NCBI GenBank assembly: GCA_964030475.1
Contig: CAXIPT010000007.1
Location: 941,072-1,005,071, forward strand
Length of the DNA stretch: 64,000 nucleotides
Reading direction: 5' to 3'
Source: Tethya wilhelma
Lineage: Eukaryota; Porifera; Demospongiae; Tethyida; Tethyidae
Shown here: piece after piece, positions 10,701-20,445 of the stretch
Numbering within the stretch: position 1 is the stretch's first letter
How the letters are laid out: the number at the start of each line of letters is the position of its first letter
Translations under genes and position numbers: made by a program
The notes under the pieces: generated by a model
The model's input: only the letters and a program-made list of their open reading frames with translations
Told to the model about the DNA's origin: nothing
Databases searched by the model: none

Positions 10701-11906
10701 CTACAGTACCTACAATCTTATTGTCTATACCTCTAGTCGATTCTTGCTTGGGGTTGAATGGCTTGTTGACCAGGAGGTGATATAGGCTGGTCTTGCCAAC
10801 CCTCTCCTGACCAAGGATGAGAAAATTACACCATGGAATCTTTGACGTTCCTTTCTCCAAGGCCTTAAAGTAGGCATCAACTGCTTTTGGCCCTCTCTTC
10901 AAGATCTCAGGAGGGATAACTACAATTAATACAAAAACAAGAAGCAAAAAGTGTAACTTAAAAAATTCTGTGTGACATTATGGTATGCAATATACTCACT
11001 GTCATCTGGCTCAATCTCAGCAGGAAGGTGACCATCCTGTATACAAGAAAGACAGACTCATTGATGGTCAGTTTGTGTGGTTTGTGTAAGCTACATTGTG
11101 GAGTACTGTGGTTTGGTGTTTACTACTGTAGTCTTAGACATGCATGAATGGTTAATGCATTTATGCAGAGGACATAATACACTTGAGGCCAAATTGCATT
11201 CCAATAGCATGACACTATTCAATACTCATGCAGTATTCAAGAGCTCATGTTCAAGACCACACATGTATAGACATGCACAACATCAGGTATGCCTCTACAT
11301 GTATGAATGTCCAGTACTAGCTAGCATGTCATGCACAGCTATCAGCACATTATTTACCTCGTTGTAGGCAACATGTAGAGCTGTGTTTCCCTGTTTAAAT
11401 ATTACAAACATAGTAAGCTTCTACTTTACTGAATTTGTAGTGAATTTGTGAAGTTTTTTCACCTTAGAATCTTGTGCATCACTTTGAGCCCCATTCTTAA
11501 GGAGCAGCTCAACAAGAGATGAAGAGTCATTCTTGGCTGCCAGATGTAGAGCACCCTGGCCATTCTCATCACATACAGCTGTGTCAAGCTGGTCCTGAGT
11601 AACAAGTGCTTCCACAGCTGCCACATTTCCATTGCTACAGGCTATCAACAGAGGAGTGAGGCCAGTCTGAGAGTTAAAGAGAGTATAGAGAACAACCCCC
11701 AGTAAGTAACTAATTTGATTTAGAGCAGTGAGAGAATGAAATTATAAGTTGATTTTTTCCTTTGCATAAATCAATCTAAGGAAATAATCATGCACATTTG
11801 ATTTGTAATTCAGCATCATATCACATAGTCGGTTCTGCAACAGCCATTTCAGAGTTTCACTCTCAGAATGAGAATCACAGGCATAATGGAGAACTGTTCT
11901 TCCTTC
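7733..11906 (-). CDS. Ankyrin-Roc-COR-Death (ROCO family) protein with an in-frame stop
   Basis: Minus-strand exons are 11906..11796, 11666..11463, 11390..11358, 11036..11000, 10919..9420, 9361..9047, 8971..8683, 8590..8335, 8231..8129 and 8049..7733. In order they encode ankyrin repeats (GRTVLHYACD, GLTPLLIACSNGN, GALHLAAKNDSSS), a Roc GTPase domain (P-loop GQERVGKTSL, switch II DFAGQKEY, THRD), a long Ser/Glu-rich insert between P-loop and switch II, a COR domain (LLDPKWLIDVMMNVVELNF), a CKC/CPQC segment that may bind zinc, and a C-terminal Death domain (LGLGLFKLEKMQTLPDDM) with a basic tail. A TAG codon at 10101-10099 interrupts the Roc domain, and the frame stays open on both sides. The layout resembles DAPK1 without a visible kinase domain. 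The 5' end is not resolved. Confidence 0.85.
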
Positions 11907-11912
11907 CTATAA

Positions 11913-11958
<46 letters not shown>

Positions 11959-12021
11959 GATGAAAGGAAGGAGGGGGGATAAGAGATGTATTGCTACAAA
12001 TTCCGACAGCTGTCACTCACA

Positions 12022-12676
12022 AGTTGAATTCTTCGTTCCAGTTGGGTGGGTTCTTATCATCCTCCATACGAATAAATGTACTTGTCTTGATCTTCTGGTT
12101 GCCAACGGCAACAGAGACGTGAATCCTTTGATCTGAAAGAATAAAGACAAAAAGATAAAGCAAACCTTCAATCACACACACAAACATGGCACTAGTAAAA
12201 TTCAAACCATACCTCCTCCCTTTGGGATGAGCAATCCTTGTGCGGCAATAACTGCAAGGGGAAGGGAAACGATGGTTTTGAAACAAAACTATGATGAGTT
12301 TGGTCCAAATCATTATATTGAATGCATGAGAGTATATAACTAGTAGAAAATTTTCAGAAATATTAAAATTTATATTATGTGAACAAAATTGATTATGATT
12401 TCTGAAACAAGTTGACTAGATTTTGATTGATTCCGGACTCCTCAGTGAGAACAAAAAAAGTATGGTAGATTTCGTGGATATTCTCCTGACCTTTGACATG
12501 AATTTCACAGCTGAAGTTCTGTGCCATGTGCAGTATCTTTGCCTTGATGTTGTTAATGAGTGCCAAGTGATCAGAATTTGGAACGTTGAAGGCATCTCTT
12601 AGGAGAGTGAACCGGTTGGCATGGTTCACAACCATACGCTGCATCTTCTCAGAGATGGCTGAGTGCTGATCATGAA
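12022..12676 (-). CDS. C2-domain protein fragment with helical lead-in
   Basis: Three exons join in phase: 12676..12491 (donor AAAG|GTCAGG), about 12253..12213 (acceptor TTGCAG, donor GTATGG) and about 12132..12022 (acceptor TTTCAG, donor GTGAGT). They encode an amphipathic segment (EKMQRMVVNHANRFTLLRDAF) and the first half of a C2 domain (EIHVK-VIAAQGLLIPKGG, HVSVAVGNQKIKTSTF, NPPNWNEEFNL). C2 domains bind membranes or proteins, often with calcium. The second half is not visible: the next exon on this strand (11906) is ankyrin. It may be the 5' part of the ROCO gene or a different gene brought close by misassembly. The upstream side ends at the N at 12767. Confidence 0.6.
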
Positions 12677-12682
12677 CTGCAC

Positions 12683-12685
<3 letters not shown>

Positions 12686-12766
<81 letters not shown>

Positions 12767-12767
12767 N
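12686..12767. repeat. GA microsatellite and single-N join
   Basis: GA dinucleotide run ending in one N at 12767, directly next to a different satellite. It separates the C2 fragment from the DHX36 contig. Confidence 0.95.
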
Positions 12768-13112
12768 CTGTATACTGCATACTGCGTACTGTGATACTGC
12801 ATACTGCATACTGCATACTGCGTACTGCGTACTGCATACTGCGTACTGCGTACTGTGATACTGCGTACTGCGTACTGTGATACTGCATACTGCGTACTGT
12901 GATACTGTATACTGCATACTGCGTACTGTGATACTGCATACTGCGTACTGTGATACTGCATACTGCGTACTGTATACTGCATACTGTATACTGTATACTG
13001 TATACTGTATACTGTATACTGTGTACTGTATACTGCGTACTGTATACTGCATACTGTGATACTGCATACTGTACAGTATACAGTAAACAGTACACAGTAC
13101 ATGGTACACAGT
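12768..13112. repeat. Seven-base satellite (RTACTGY) with an orientation switch
   Basis: Units such as ATACTGC, GTACTGC, GTACTGT and the octamer GATACTGC/T repeat for about 300 bp. Near 13068-13075 the array flips to its reverse complement (ACAGTAT, ACAGTAA, ACAGTACAC), making a head-to-head array that could fold into a hairpin. Open frames across it are low-complexity artefacts. Confidence 0.9.
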
Positions 13113-13484
13113 ACACGGGGTATGGATAAAATGTCATTATTAGTGTGATCATTATTGACCAATTACTGTATACCTTTGTATTATTTTTTGCTCAACTTTC
13201 CTCAACTACTATAGGAGAAATTTAGTGCTTGCTGTCACTAATGTCACCCCCAGGTACTATAGGAGAACTTTAGTGACAGGCCATTATAATACTCCCCAAA
13301 TACTATAGGGAAAATTTAGTGCACATCACTAAATTTTGCCTATCACTCTATAGGAAAAATTTAGTGCATGTCACTAAAAATCCCCTATAATATATAGGAA
13401 AAATTTAGTGCCTAGTGTCACTAAATTTTCCCTTAAGTATATAGGAAAAAAACAACTAATAATGACATTTTATCCATACCCGTG

Positions 13485-13488
<4 letters not shown>
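13113..13488. mobile_element. Foldback element with ~30-bp TIRs and internal short repeats
   Basis: The left end GTATGGATAAAATGTCATTA is the reverse complement of the right end near 13455-13480. Between them, copies of CTATAGGAAAAATTTAGTGC recur roughly every 40-60 bp. There is no coding potential, so a non-autonomous DNA element (MITE) with internal tandem repeats is likely. A GA microsatellite (13489-13541) abuts the right end. Confidence 0.75.
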
Positions 13489-13543
<55 letters not shown>

Positions 13544-13637
13544 ATGATGTGATCGTGGCACAATCTATCTTCCTAGAATGCCAAGAAAAAGTGTGGGCAA
13601 TTTGGATTTACCTGCATGTGTGTGTGAGTGGACTTAC

Positions 13638-15266
13638 ACTCCTGGTTTTCTCTGGTCCAACTTGACAACGTTGGGGTAGAGACCCGAGCAGAGGACAGCT
13701 TTGACCAACTTTAGGTTCTTTGAGTTCACGTTTGCCATGTCTTCCTTTGGGTTTGAGGAAGGGATGAAGCCAACATCGTAGAGAAGACCAGCAAACTGCT
13801 GCTTCATGTTGCTGAGCAGCTGGCAAAGAAGAGGACAGAACATTAATGTCCAAATCAGGCCCAAATTGTCGATGGGTATATTTAAGAGCTGTGTTACATA
13901 TTATTAAATGCATACATGTATATACCGTATAGCAAAAAAATATTGGTGGGAATAAAATTTGGCGGATTTTCGAAAATTTAGTGATTGGCAGATTTTATTT
14001 TGGTGGTAGTGCATGCAGCAATAGATCTAGAATGCATTCCATATGTGCTGCGCAAAAATGACTGTTTGGCAGATTTAATTTTGGCGATCCTTACCAAAAC
14101 CATCAACCCACCAATATTAAAATCTGCCAAATTTTTGTGCTATACGATATATCTCTAGTCTATTGAGCTTGACCCTTTTTCCTGTCACATGTCAGGGATT
14201 GCCTAGCTTGATACACAGACTAACATACCTCCAATGTGTTGTGAGATAAGAAGTGGTCCCAGCAGTATCCTCTGGCGTTACCAAACTTTTTAGCATGTTC
14301 CCATCCCTACAATAGATGGGTGGGTGGGTGAGTCAACACATCATGTGACCATCAACAAACACACACAGTAATACTAGTACCTGAAAGGCTCTTAGCAACG
14401 CTACGTGGTCGCTACGACTCTCACCAGCAAATCTTCTCTTCTGGACATCAGCTTCTTCTTGCTTGTTCTAGACACAAACAAATAAACAACCTAACATTGA
14501 CGAAATCAGAAACAGTACACAACAAGGCTTCTACAGCTAGCCTCGTTTTCCAGGATCGCCACCTTTGAAAGGTGAAAGTTCATTCATGCTGGGAGTTGGG
14601 ATTGTCTCGCTCAGTGACCCTCACCAGTGGAATGACAAATGGTTCCTTGAAGCCGAGGGCACTAGCTATGGTGAGGACCGGGTCGAGGCAGGAGAAGATG
14701 GCTGCAAAGAGAATGATCTTGCCCACTCTAGGATTGACTGGCAGGTTGGCAAGATGGTGGCCGAGTGGAGTCAAGGTTTCATCAGGAGTGAGAGCACTCT
14801 AGTCAAAGTGAGAAAGAAAGAAATAAAGAAAAGACACAAGAGAAAAAGGCTGTAAGAGTAGTTAGACCAATCAAATCATAAAGTGATTTCACTCACCAGT
14901 TCTTTGAGACACTCAATGGCATTGACAACAGCTCTGTCAGACGGTGGCTCAATTGACTTTTGCAAGAAAGACCTCGCTTCTCCCAGCTGAAGGATCTTGA
15001 TCTGAAGGATGAGCTCCTCCAGTGGTGTCCTCAACATCTCTGGCAGCTGAAACTCAGCCATCTTGTCATGTTGGTACTTCGTGAACAGATGAAAACAATG
15101 CCCAGCTTGAACTCTAGGACCAAGAGAAAAAATTGTAAAAAATACAAGAAAGAAAGGGTAGTCATACACACACACACCTGCCAGCCCTCCCCCTTCTCTG
15201 TCTGGCAGCTGCCTTGCTCACCCAGACTGAATCCAAGCAGGCCAGCTGGTTAGCAGCATCATAAGT

Positions 15267-15324
<58 letters not shown>

Positions 15325-18138
15325 CACAAAAAAGAAAGAGAGAAAATGCAGTAAAAATGGCACACAAATGGTCAGGATGAGGCAATTATATGAAGACCTA
15401 CCGTCTCTTTGACCTTCCCACAATCAATGACATAAACGACATCATCTATTGTGATGCTAGTCTCAGCAATGTTGGTTGCTATGACGATTTTACGTACACC
15501 CTCTGGAGGACGATCAAACACCTACAAGAAACACATCAAATAATTGGGTCAGCCCCTGCAATCACAACACCATAATTATGAGTAAGTTCATTACCTGCTG
15601 CTGGAAGGCGGTAGGCATCATGGAGTGAAGTGGGATGATGATATATTTGCTGGATTTAAAGACGGGATTCAAATTGAGCATATCGTTCAATTTTGATATG
15701 GTGTCCCATCCGGGTAGAAACACCAGTATAGCACCGTCGCCCAGTGAGGTGCAGATGTAGCGAATCAGAGCTAGGACCAGATCCAAGTTGATCTCCTTTT
15801 CATCGTACTTCCTCAAAGCCTCGATCACGGCAGGAGGGAAGGTTCTGCTCGTCTCAAGGGAGGTGATGTACTCCTGTCTCTCCTCCTCCTCTCGCTGTTG
15901 CTCCTCATAGGTCGCCCGACTAGCTCCGGAACGAGACCATTGAGGTCGTCTATGCCTGTCACTCTGAGCTGGAGGATTGAAACTGAGAGAAGAAAGAAAG
16001 TAGGATTAGGAAATTGAGTATCTCTTTTTTTCTTAGGTGCTCCTTCAGGTTTACCACTATTGTGGCTAATTATTATTGCATGTAATTTTTGCGAATTTCG
16101 CGGTTTGACAGCTTTCCGCAAAATTTACGGTAGTACTGTAGCCTTGTTTCCAGGATCTTTCCTTTGTGAAAATTTTCTTCAAAAATTTTTTCCAACAAAG
16201 CAAAAAGGGAGCCTGGTAACAAGGCTAGTGTTGACCTGTATAATTATGTCTCACATACCGTGTTGCTTTCAAAATGTCTTCCAAGAAGTATTCAGCCACC
16301 GGGAAGACAATATTGGGGATGGTGAACATTGGAGCGTTGTTGAAGTAGGTGGAGAACAGCTCAGCATTCAGTGTGGCACTCATGAGTATTAACTTCAAGT
16401 CAGGCCTGAATGCGAGGAGGATATACAAGAGTATACAAGTAGTATCCAATGATTTACTAACAATATACAAACAGTATCCAAGAGGAATGTACAAGAAAAC
16501 CCACCACATTCAAGCATTGCATTTGTACCTTTGTTTCAGCAGATCTCGCATAATGATAGCCAGGAAGTCCGAAGACAGGTTCCTCTCGTGGACCTCATCC
16601 ATGATGACATGAGTCACTTGTGATAACGTCCTGAGAGCATAAACAAACCACAATCACTAACTGAAATTGTCTGTCTCCATAGCAACAGATAGAGAGACAC
16701 ACAAAAACAGCTACAGTATAATACTGTACGTAACACATTAAGAACCAAAAATTCAAGGCATGTGATATGATCCACATATATTGGCACAGGGAGGGGGAAC
16801 ATACGGGTCTCCTATGAGTCTCCTCAGGAGGACCCCCGTGGTGCAGTAGAGGACGGAACCCTGTGTCCGGGGGAGCTTGTGTTCAAGGCGAATTTGGAAC
16901 CCCGAAGATTGACCCAGTGGTTCTCCTCTCTCCTTGGCAACACGCTGAGCAACTGAGTGTACACATATCACATTGTGTGAGGTAGGCAGAATGTAAGCTA
17001 TAGATGTGTAGATATGCAACTGACCTGATATTGCTGATATCCGTCTTGGCTGTGTACAAATCACATGACATCTTGAGCCATACCCATTACGTATTGCCTC
17101 ATCAAGAATAAACTGTGGCACCTGAAATAATAGAGGGAAAAAAAAAAAAAAAAAAATTAAAAAAAAAAAAAAAAAAAAAAATCCTCACAATTATAAGTTT
17201 TAAACTAAATAAACCAACATAGTTAATCAATAAAATTTATAGACAGATTGGAAAGATTTCACTAGCAATAAAAAAGAAGAATAAAAAAGGGGAAAAAATT
17301 ACCTGTGTGGTCTTGCCACAGCCAGTCTCCCCACTGACAACAGTGACCTGGTTCTTTTCAATGAGTTGAAGGAGCTCATCCTTGACCTGCCATGAAGGAA
17401 GCTTCCTACGAAAGTCCTAAGATAAGAAGTGCACGTACATATAAAGAATGGCTTCACTACCAGACCTAACACAGCTCCACCCCCAAACCACACCCCCTCC
17501 ACCCAAGGAGGGAGGGCCTAGGAGGAAGCTTCCTCTCACCATCATTGTCTTGTACATGGTGTTGGTTCGTTCTTTCTCTAACAGCTCCTCTTTCAGTTGC
17601 TCATCAAAAGCAGTCGGTCCGAAAAATCCTGTTCCAGTTGCTCCATCAACTGTATCCATACTTGCTGAGCCAGTTTGACCACTGAGTGTTGCTGCTAGGC
17701 TAGACGATGCAATACTAGTATGGTGGCTTTCAAAACTGGACAAACTGGTTTCGCTAGCATCGGATTGTCGTCTCACATCTCGGAGGATTTGAGTGATGTT
17801 CTCTTCAGCTTGGTTGCTAATGGTTACCACAGCACGCTACATAAAATACATTACATTATTCCAGTATAAGAAACTGAATGTGACATTTCAATGCTAGTTT
17901 GTACACTAAAAGTACTTACTTCATTTTTTTCTTTCTCTTTCTTCTTTGCTTTTGATCTTGCTGCATAAAACATTCCAATCTCTCGTCCCGATAATCCAGG
18001 GGGAGGTCCACCACCACGACCCCCTCGTCCTACCCGGCCCCTTCCACCACCACTGCCACGACCCCCACCACCACGATTGGGCCCCCCACGGCCCTGTTTG
18101 TGTCGATAGCCCCCTGCTCCTCCACTTCTGTAGCTCAT
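13638..18138 (-). CDS. DHX36: DHX36 (RHAU) DEAH-box G-quadruplex helicase, 3' end missing
   Basis: Fifteen exons: 18138..17920, 17836..17541, 17416..17303, 17121..17035, 16952..16805, 16630..16529, 16405..16259, 15982..15595, 15521..15402, 15266..15178, 15113..14897, 14798..14625, 14467..14381, 14306..14229 and 13819..13638. The start MSYRSGG matches the family and begins a Gly/Arg-rich tail followed by the RHAU-specific motif ([14 protein letters not shown]) that grips G-quadruplexes. Then come [10 protein letters not shown] (Walker A), [16 protein letters not shown] (Walker B), [24 protein letters not shown], and the winged-helix, ratchet and OB region up to [15 protein letters not shown]36 unwinds DNA and RNA G-quadruplexes. 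The last OB-fold and C-terminal exons should follow below 13638 but are lost in the repeat and N region. A head-to-head myosin gene lies 395 bp upstream. Confidence 0.93.
13923..14150. mobile_element. MITE in DHX36 intron 14 (ACCGTATAGC ends)
   Basis: It starts ATACCGTATAGCAAAAAAAT and ends TTTTTGTGCTATACGATA, forming inverted ends, with inner arms rich in TTTGGCGGATTT and AATCTGCCAAA. About 228 bp, non-coding. It is related to the copies at 3648 and 46845. Confidence 0.75.
14153..14200. mobile_element. Half copy of the AGTCTATCGAGCTAGACCC hairpin MITE
   Basis: AGTCTATTGAGCTTGACCC followed by TTTTTCCTGTCACATGTCAG matches one arm and loop of the hairpin inserted at 42921-43034. It adjoins the previous MITE. 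Confidence 0.65.
15270..15321. repeat. GA microsatellite at a DHX36 3' splice site
   Basis: Read on the coding strand it is a CT run that directly forms the polypyrimidine tract of the exon 10 acceptor (CTCTCAG). Confidence 0.85.
16138..16215. repeat. Short AGCCT-type hairpin repeat in DHX36 intron 7
   Basis: GTAGCCTTGTTTCCAGGATC at one end and GAGCCTGGTAACAAGGCTAG at the other form an imperfect hairpin of about 78 bp. Similar hairpins occur at 35195, 56055, 57010, 57522 and 58425. Confidence 0.65.
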
Positions 18139-18533
18139 GTCCACGCTGCTATGACATGTGCAGACTTGAACGGCGAGTCTGTTTGGAAAATATTTGAAGA
18201 AACTGAGGACGCTGCTCCTTGATACCAGAGACTTGAACATGTGCAGCAAACGGTCCAGTGACGCCTGGCCGTTCTTGTTGCATTCAAATCCAAGAGAAAT
18301 AGCTCTAAGAGACGTTGAGCAGGACGGGAGCAGCTTCGCTGACAACACGCATGCGGAATGATTCTAATAAAAGCACACCATAACTTTGCATTTCCTGCAG
18401 TCAAAATAAACATATTCATTGCTGCACGAGTTTCTCACATCAGCTCCAATAAATACAGTTATACAGAGAGACAGTGACCATAAGCACTGTCTGTGAATGA
18501 CTCTATTTACTATACTGTAGAGTGTAGCGTGAC
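18139..18533. promoter_or_regulatory. Bidirectional promoter region, DHX36 / myosin I
   Basis: 395 bp between the DHX36 start (minus) and the myosin start (plus). No clear TATA box or repeat. An in-frame upstream ATG at 18348 exists on the DHX36 strand but is unlikely to be the start. Shared promoter use is inferred. Confidence 0.5.
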
Positions 18534-20369
18534 ATGGCCAAGCGGCAATCTTTTCGTAAAGGCGTGGAGAGCGCCTTGCATGCCCGGGACCACATAGGTG
18601 TGCAAGACTTTGTTCTGTTGGAGGACTACACAAGTGAAGATGCCTTCATTGCTAACCTGCAGAAGAGGTTCAAGGCTAACCTCATCTATGTACGTGAGAC
18701 CATAGCTTGAATGAGTGAAGTAAATAAGACCAGCTAGCTGACAGTGTTGTGTATTGCATGCTCACTGTACAAAGGCAGAGTACAAAGGTTAGTTTTGTAC
18801 ACTTTGAGTCCCATAATGAAGCATAGAAATTCTCAATCTGTGCTATGTGCTTCTGAGTTCTGTATCTTCTGGTAAATAGTTCCTACTGTGTGTGTACTAC
18901 AAGAAGCCATAAGCCCATGAATAGGTTTGTGGTATATATATATATCAAGTAAATCATGCTCCTTTTTTCTTGATCTGTGGTAGCTTGAAGCCCCTGAATG
19001 TAATTTGCTAATAAACCTTCTACATTGTCAAGCAATTTGGCGGTTTAGTGGAGCGCACAGATGCAGACATAACATCATGCCTAAGACTTCTTAGCTACAG
19101 TAAAGATACATTTGTCGTACATAAAAAAACTATTATTCTGGCATCGTCCATTTGCTACATCTAATGAACCTTTTAGTGACGGGGGATAAAAAATTAATGC
19201 TTTTCCTTCTCACGAAGTTGTGGTTGTATATGTTATATCTTGCACCAATTAACTCAGCAAATACTACACTCGAGGTGTGGCCCACAATGGCCACATTTCA
19301 ACAGTGTTTTATTGCTCCATTATTGCATACATGGTTCTAGCTTGCATATTTGTTAGTATTTCATAGTAGCAGAAATATTTTGGTTGAGCATTTTTGGAAC
19401 GACAAAGTATTTGGCTGTGTAGTGAAACATCGACATATAAATAAAAGAAGCTGTAGTAGTAATAATGACAGTGTGTGATCTCTGGTCACCAGGAATGATG
19501 ACTGTTGGTGTCCTTTTGCATAGCTTTCTTACGAGAGTTTGATGTTCGTTTCTTGTCTCTTGTCCTGCTGAACTCACGTCCTTCTGCTGTTTAGTTCACT
19601 TCCTAGCGTGTAACTTGAGAAGGAAGTCGTCTGTTTGATTCGATCGTCTCTTACCACTTCCTGTGTGCATCACAGAGCATCGTAGCTCATCACTTCCTGT
19701 GTGATTAGGGGGCCATGGGTTCCTTTATGTAGTTGCTCCGAATCTTTTTGATTCTCAGTTGCAAGTATTCACTCCCTTTGAAATGGTCGAGTGTTAGACA
19801 TATGTACAGCACGATTCTTTACAAAAAGTACACCTGGCAACTCCAAAACAGTGTATAGTTTTTATGTCTGTGAATCACTGGTCCCATGTACTGAATATAA
19901 CACTTGGATACATTGCCAATGGCACTGTGTGTGTAGTGTTTACATATGTAGTGTGTGTTGAGATACAAGACTGGCTGTTTTCTTCTCTAGCAGCTGCCAT
20001 GGTTCATCCCATAGCGATGAGAGCCATTGCCAAGGTCTCTTGCCAATTGCTCAAATTGTTGTGGTCAGAGCTTGTTGTTCTGTTTTGCCCTTTTGCTTGA
20101 ACTTTTAAATCATTTTATGTGTGTGTGTGTATGTGTGTGTATTTGTGTATGCTTACCACATCTAGTGGAAATTTGGTCTGTGTTTGAACATTTGGTGGTT
20201 AAGATCTAATTCGATTTGGGTGGAGTCATTTCCCTGTGTTGTGTGTGTGCTTGACTCTTTACCTTATATGGTGAAGACATATTAAGGTGTTTAGTGAAGC
20301 ACTTGTTAATTGGATTGTATTTTTATGGTGATTAGTGTGACAGTGAAAGGTTCTCTCTCCAGCCCTTGT

Positions 20370-20445
<76 letters not shown>

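Noticed and set aside
12877..13059. Possible CRISPR-like or coding repeat at the RTACTGY array
   Set aside because: Units are 7-8 bp without spacers; this is a satellite, and the Tyr/Cys-rich frames are artefacts.
18139..18348. Upstream in-frame start for DHX36 at 18348
   Set aside because: The start at 18138 (MSYRSGG) matches the family N-terminus; the longer version adds sequence with no family support.
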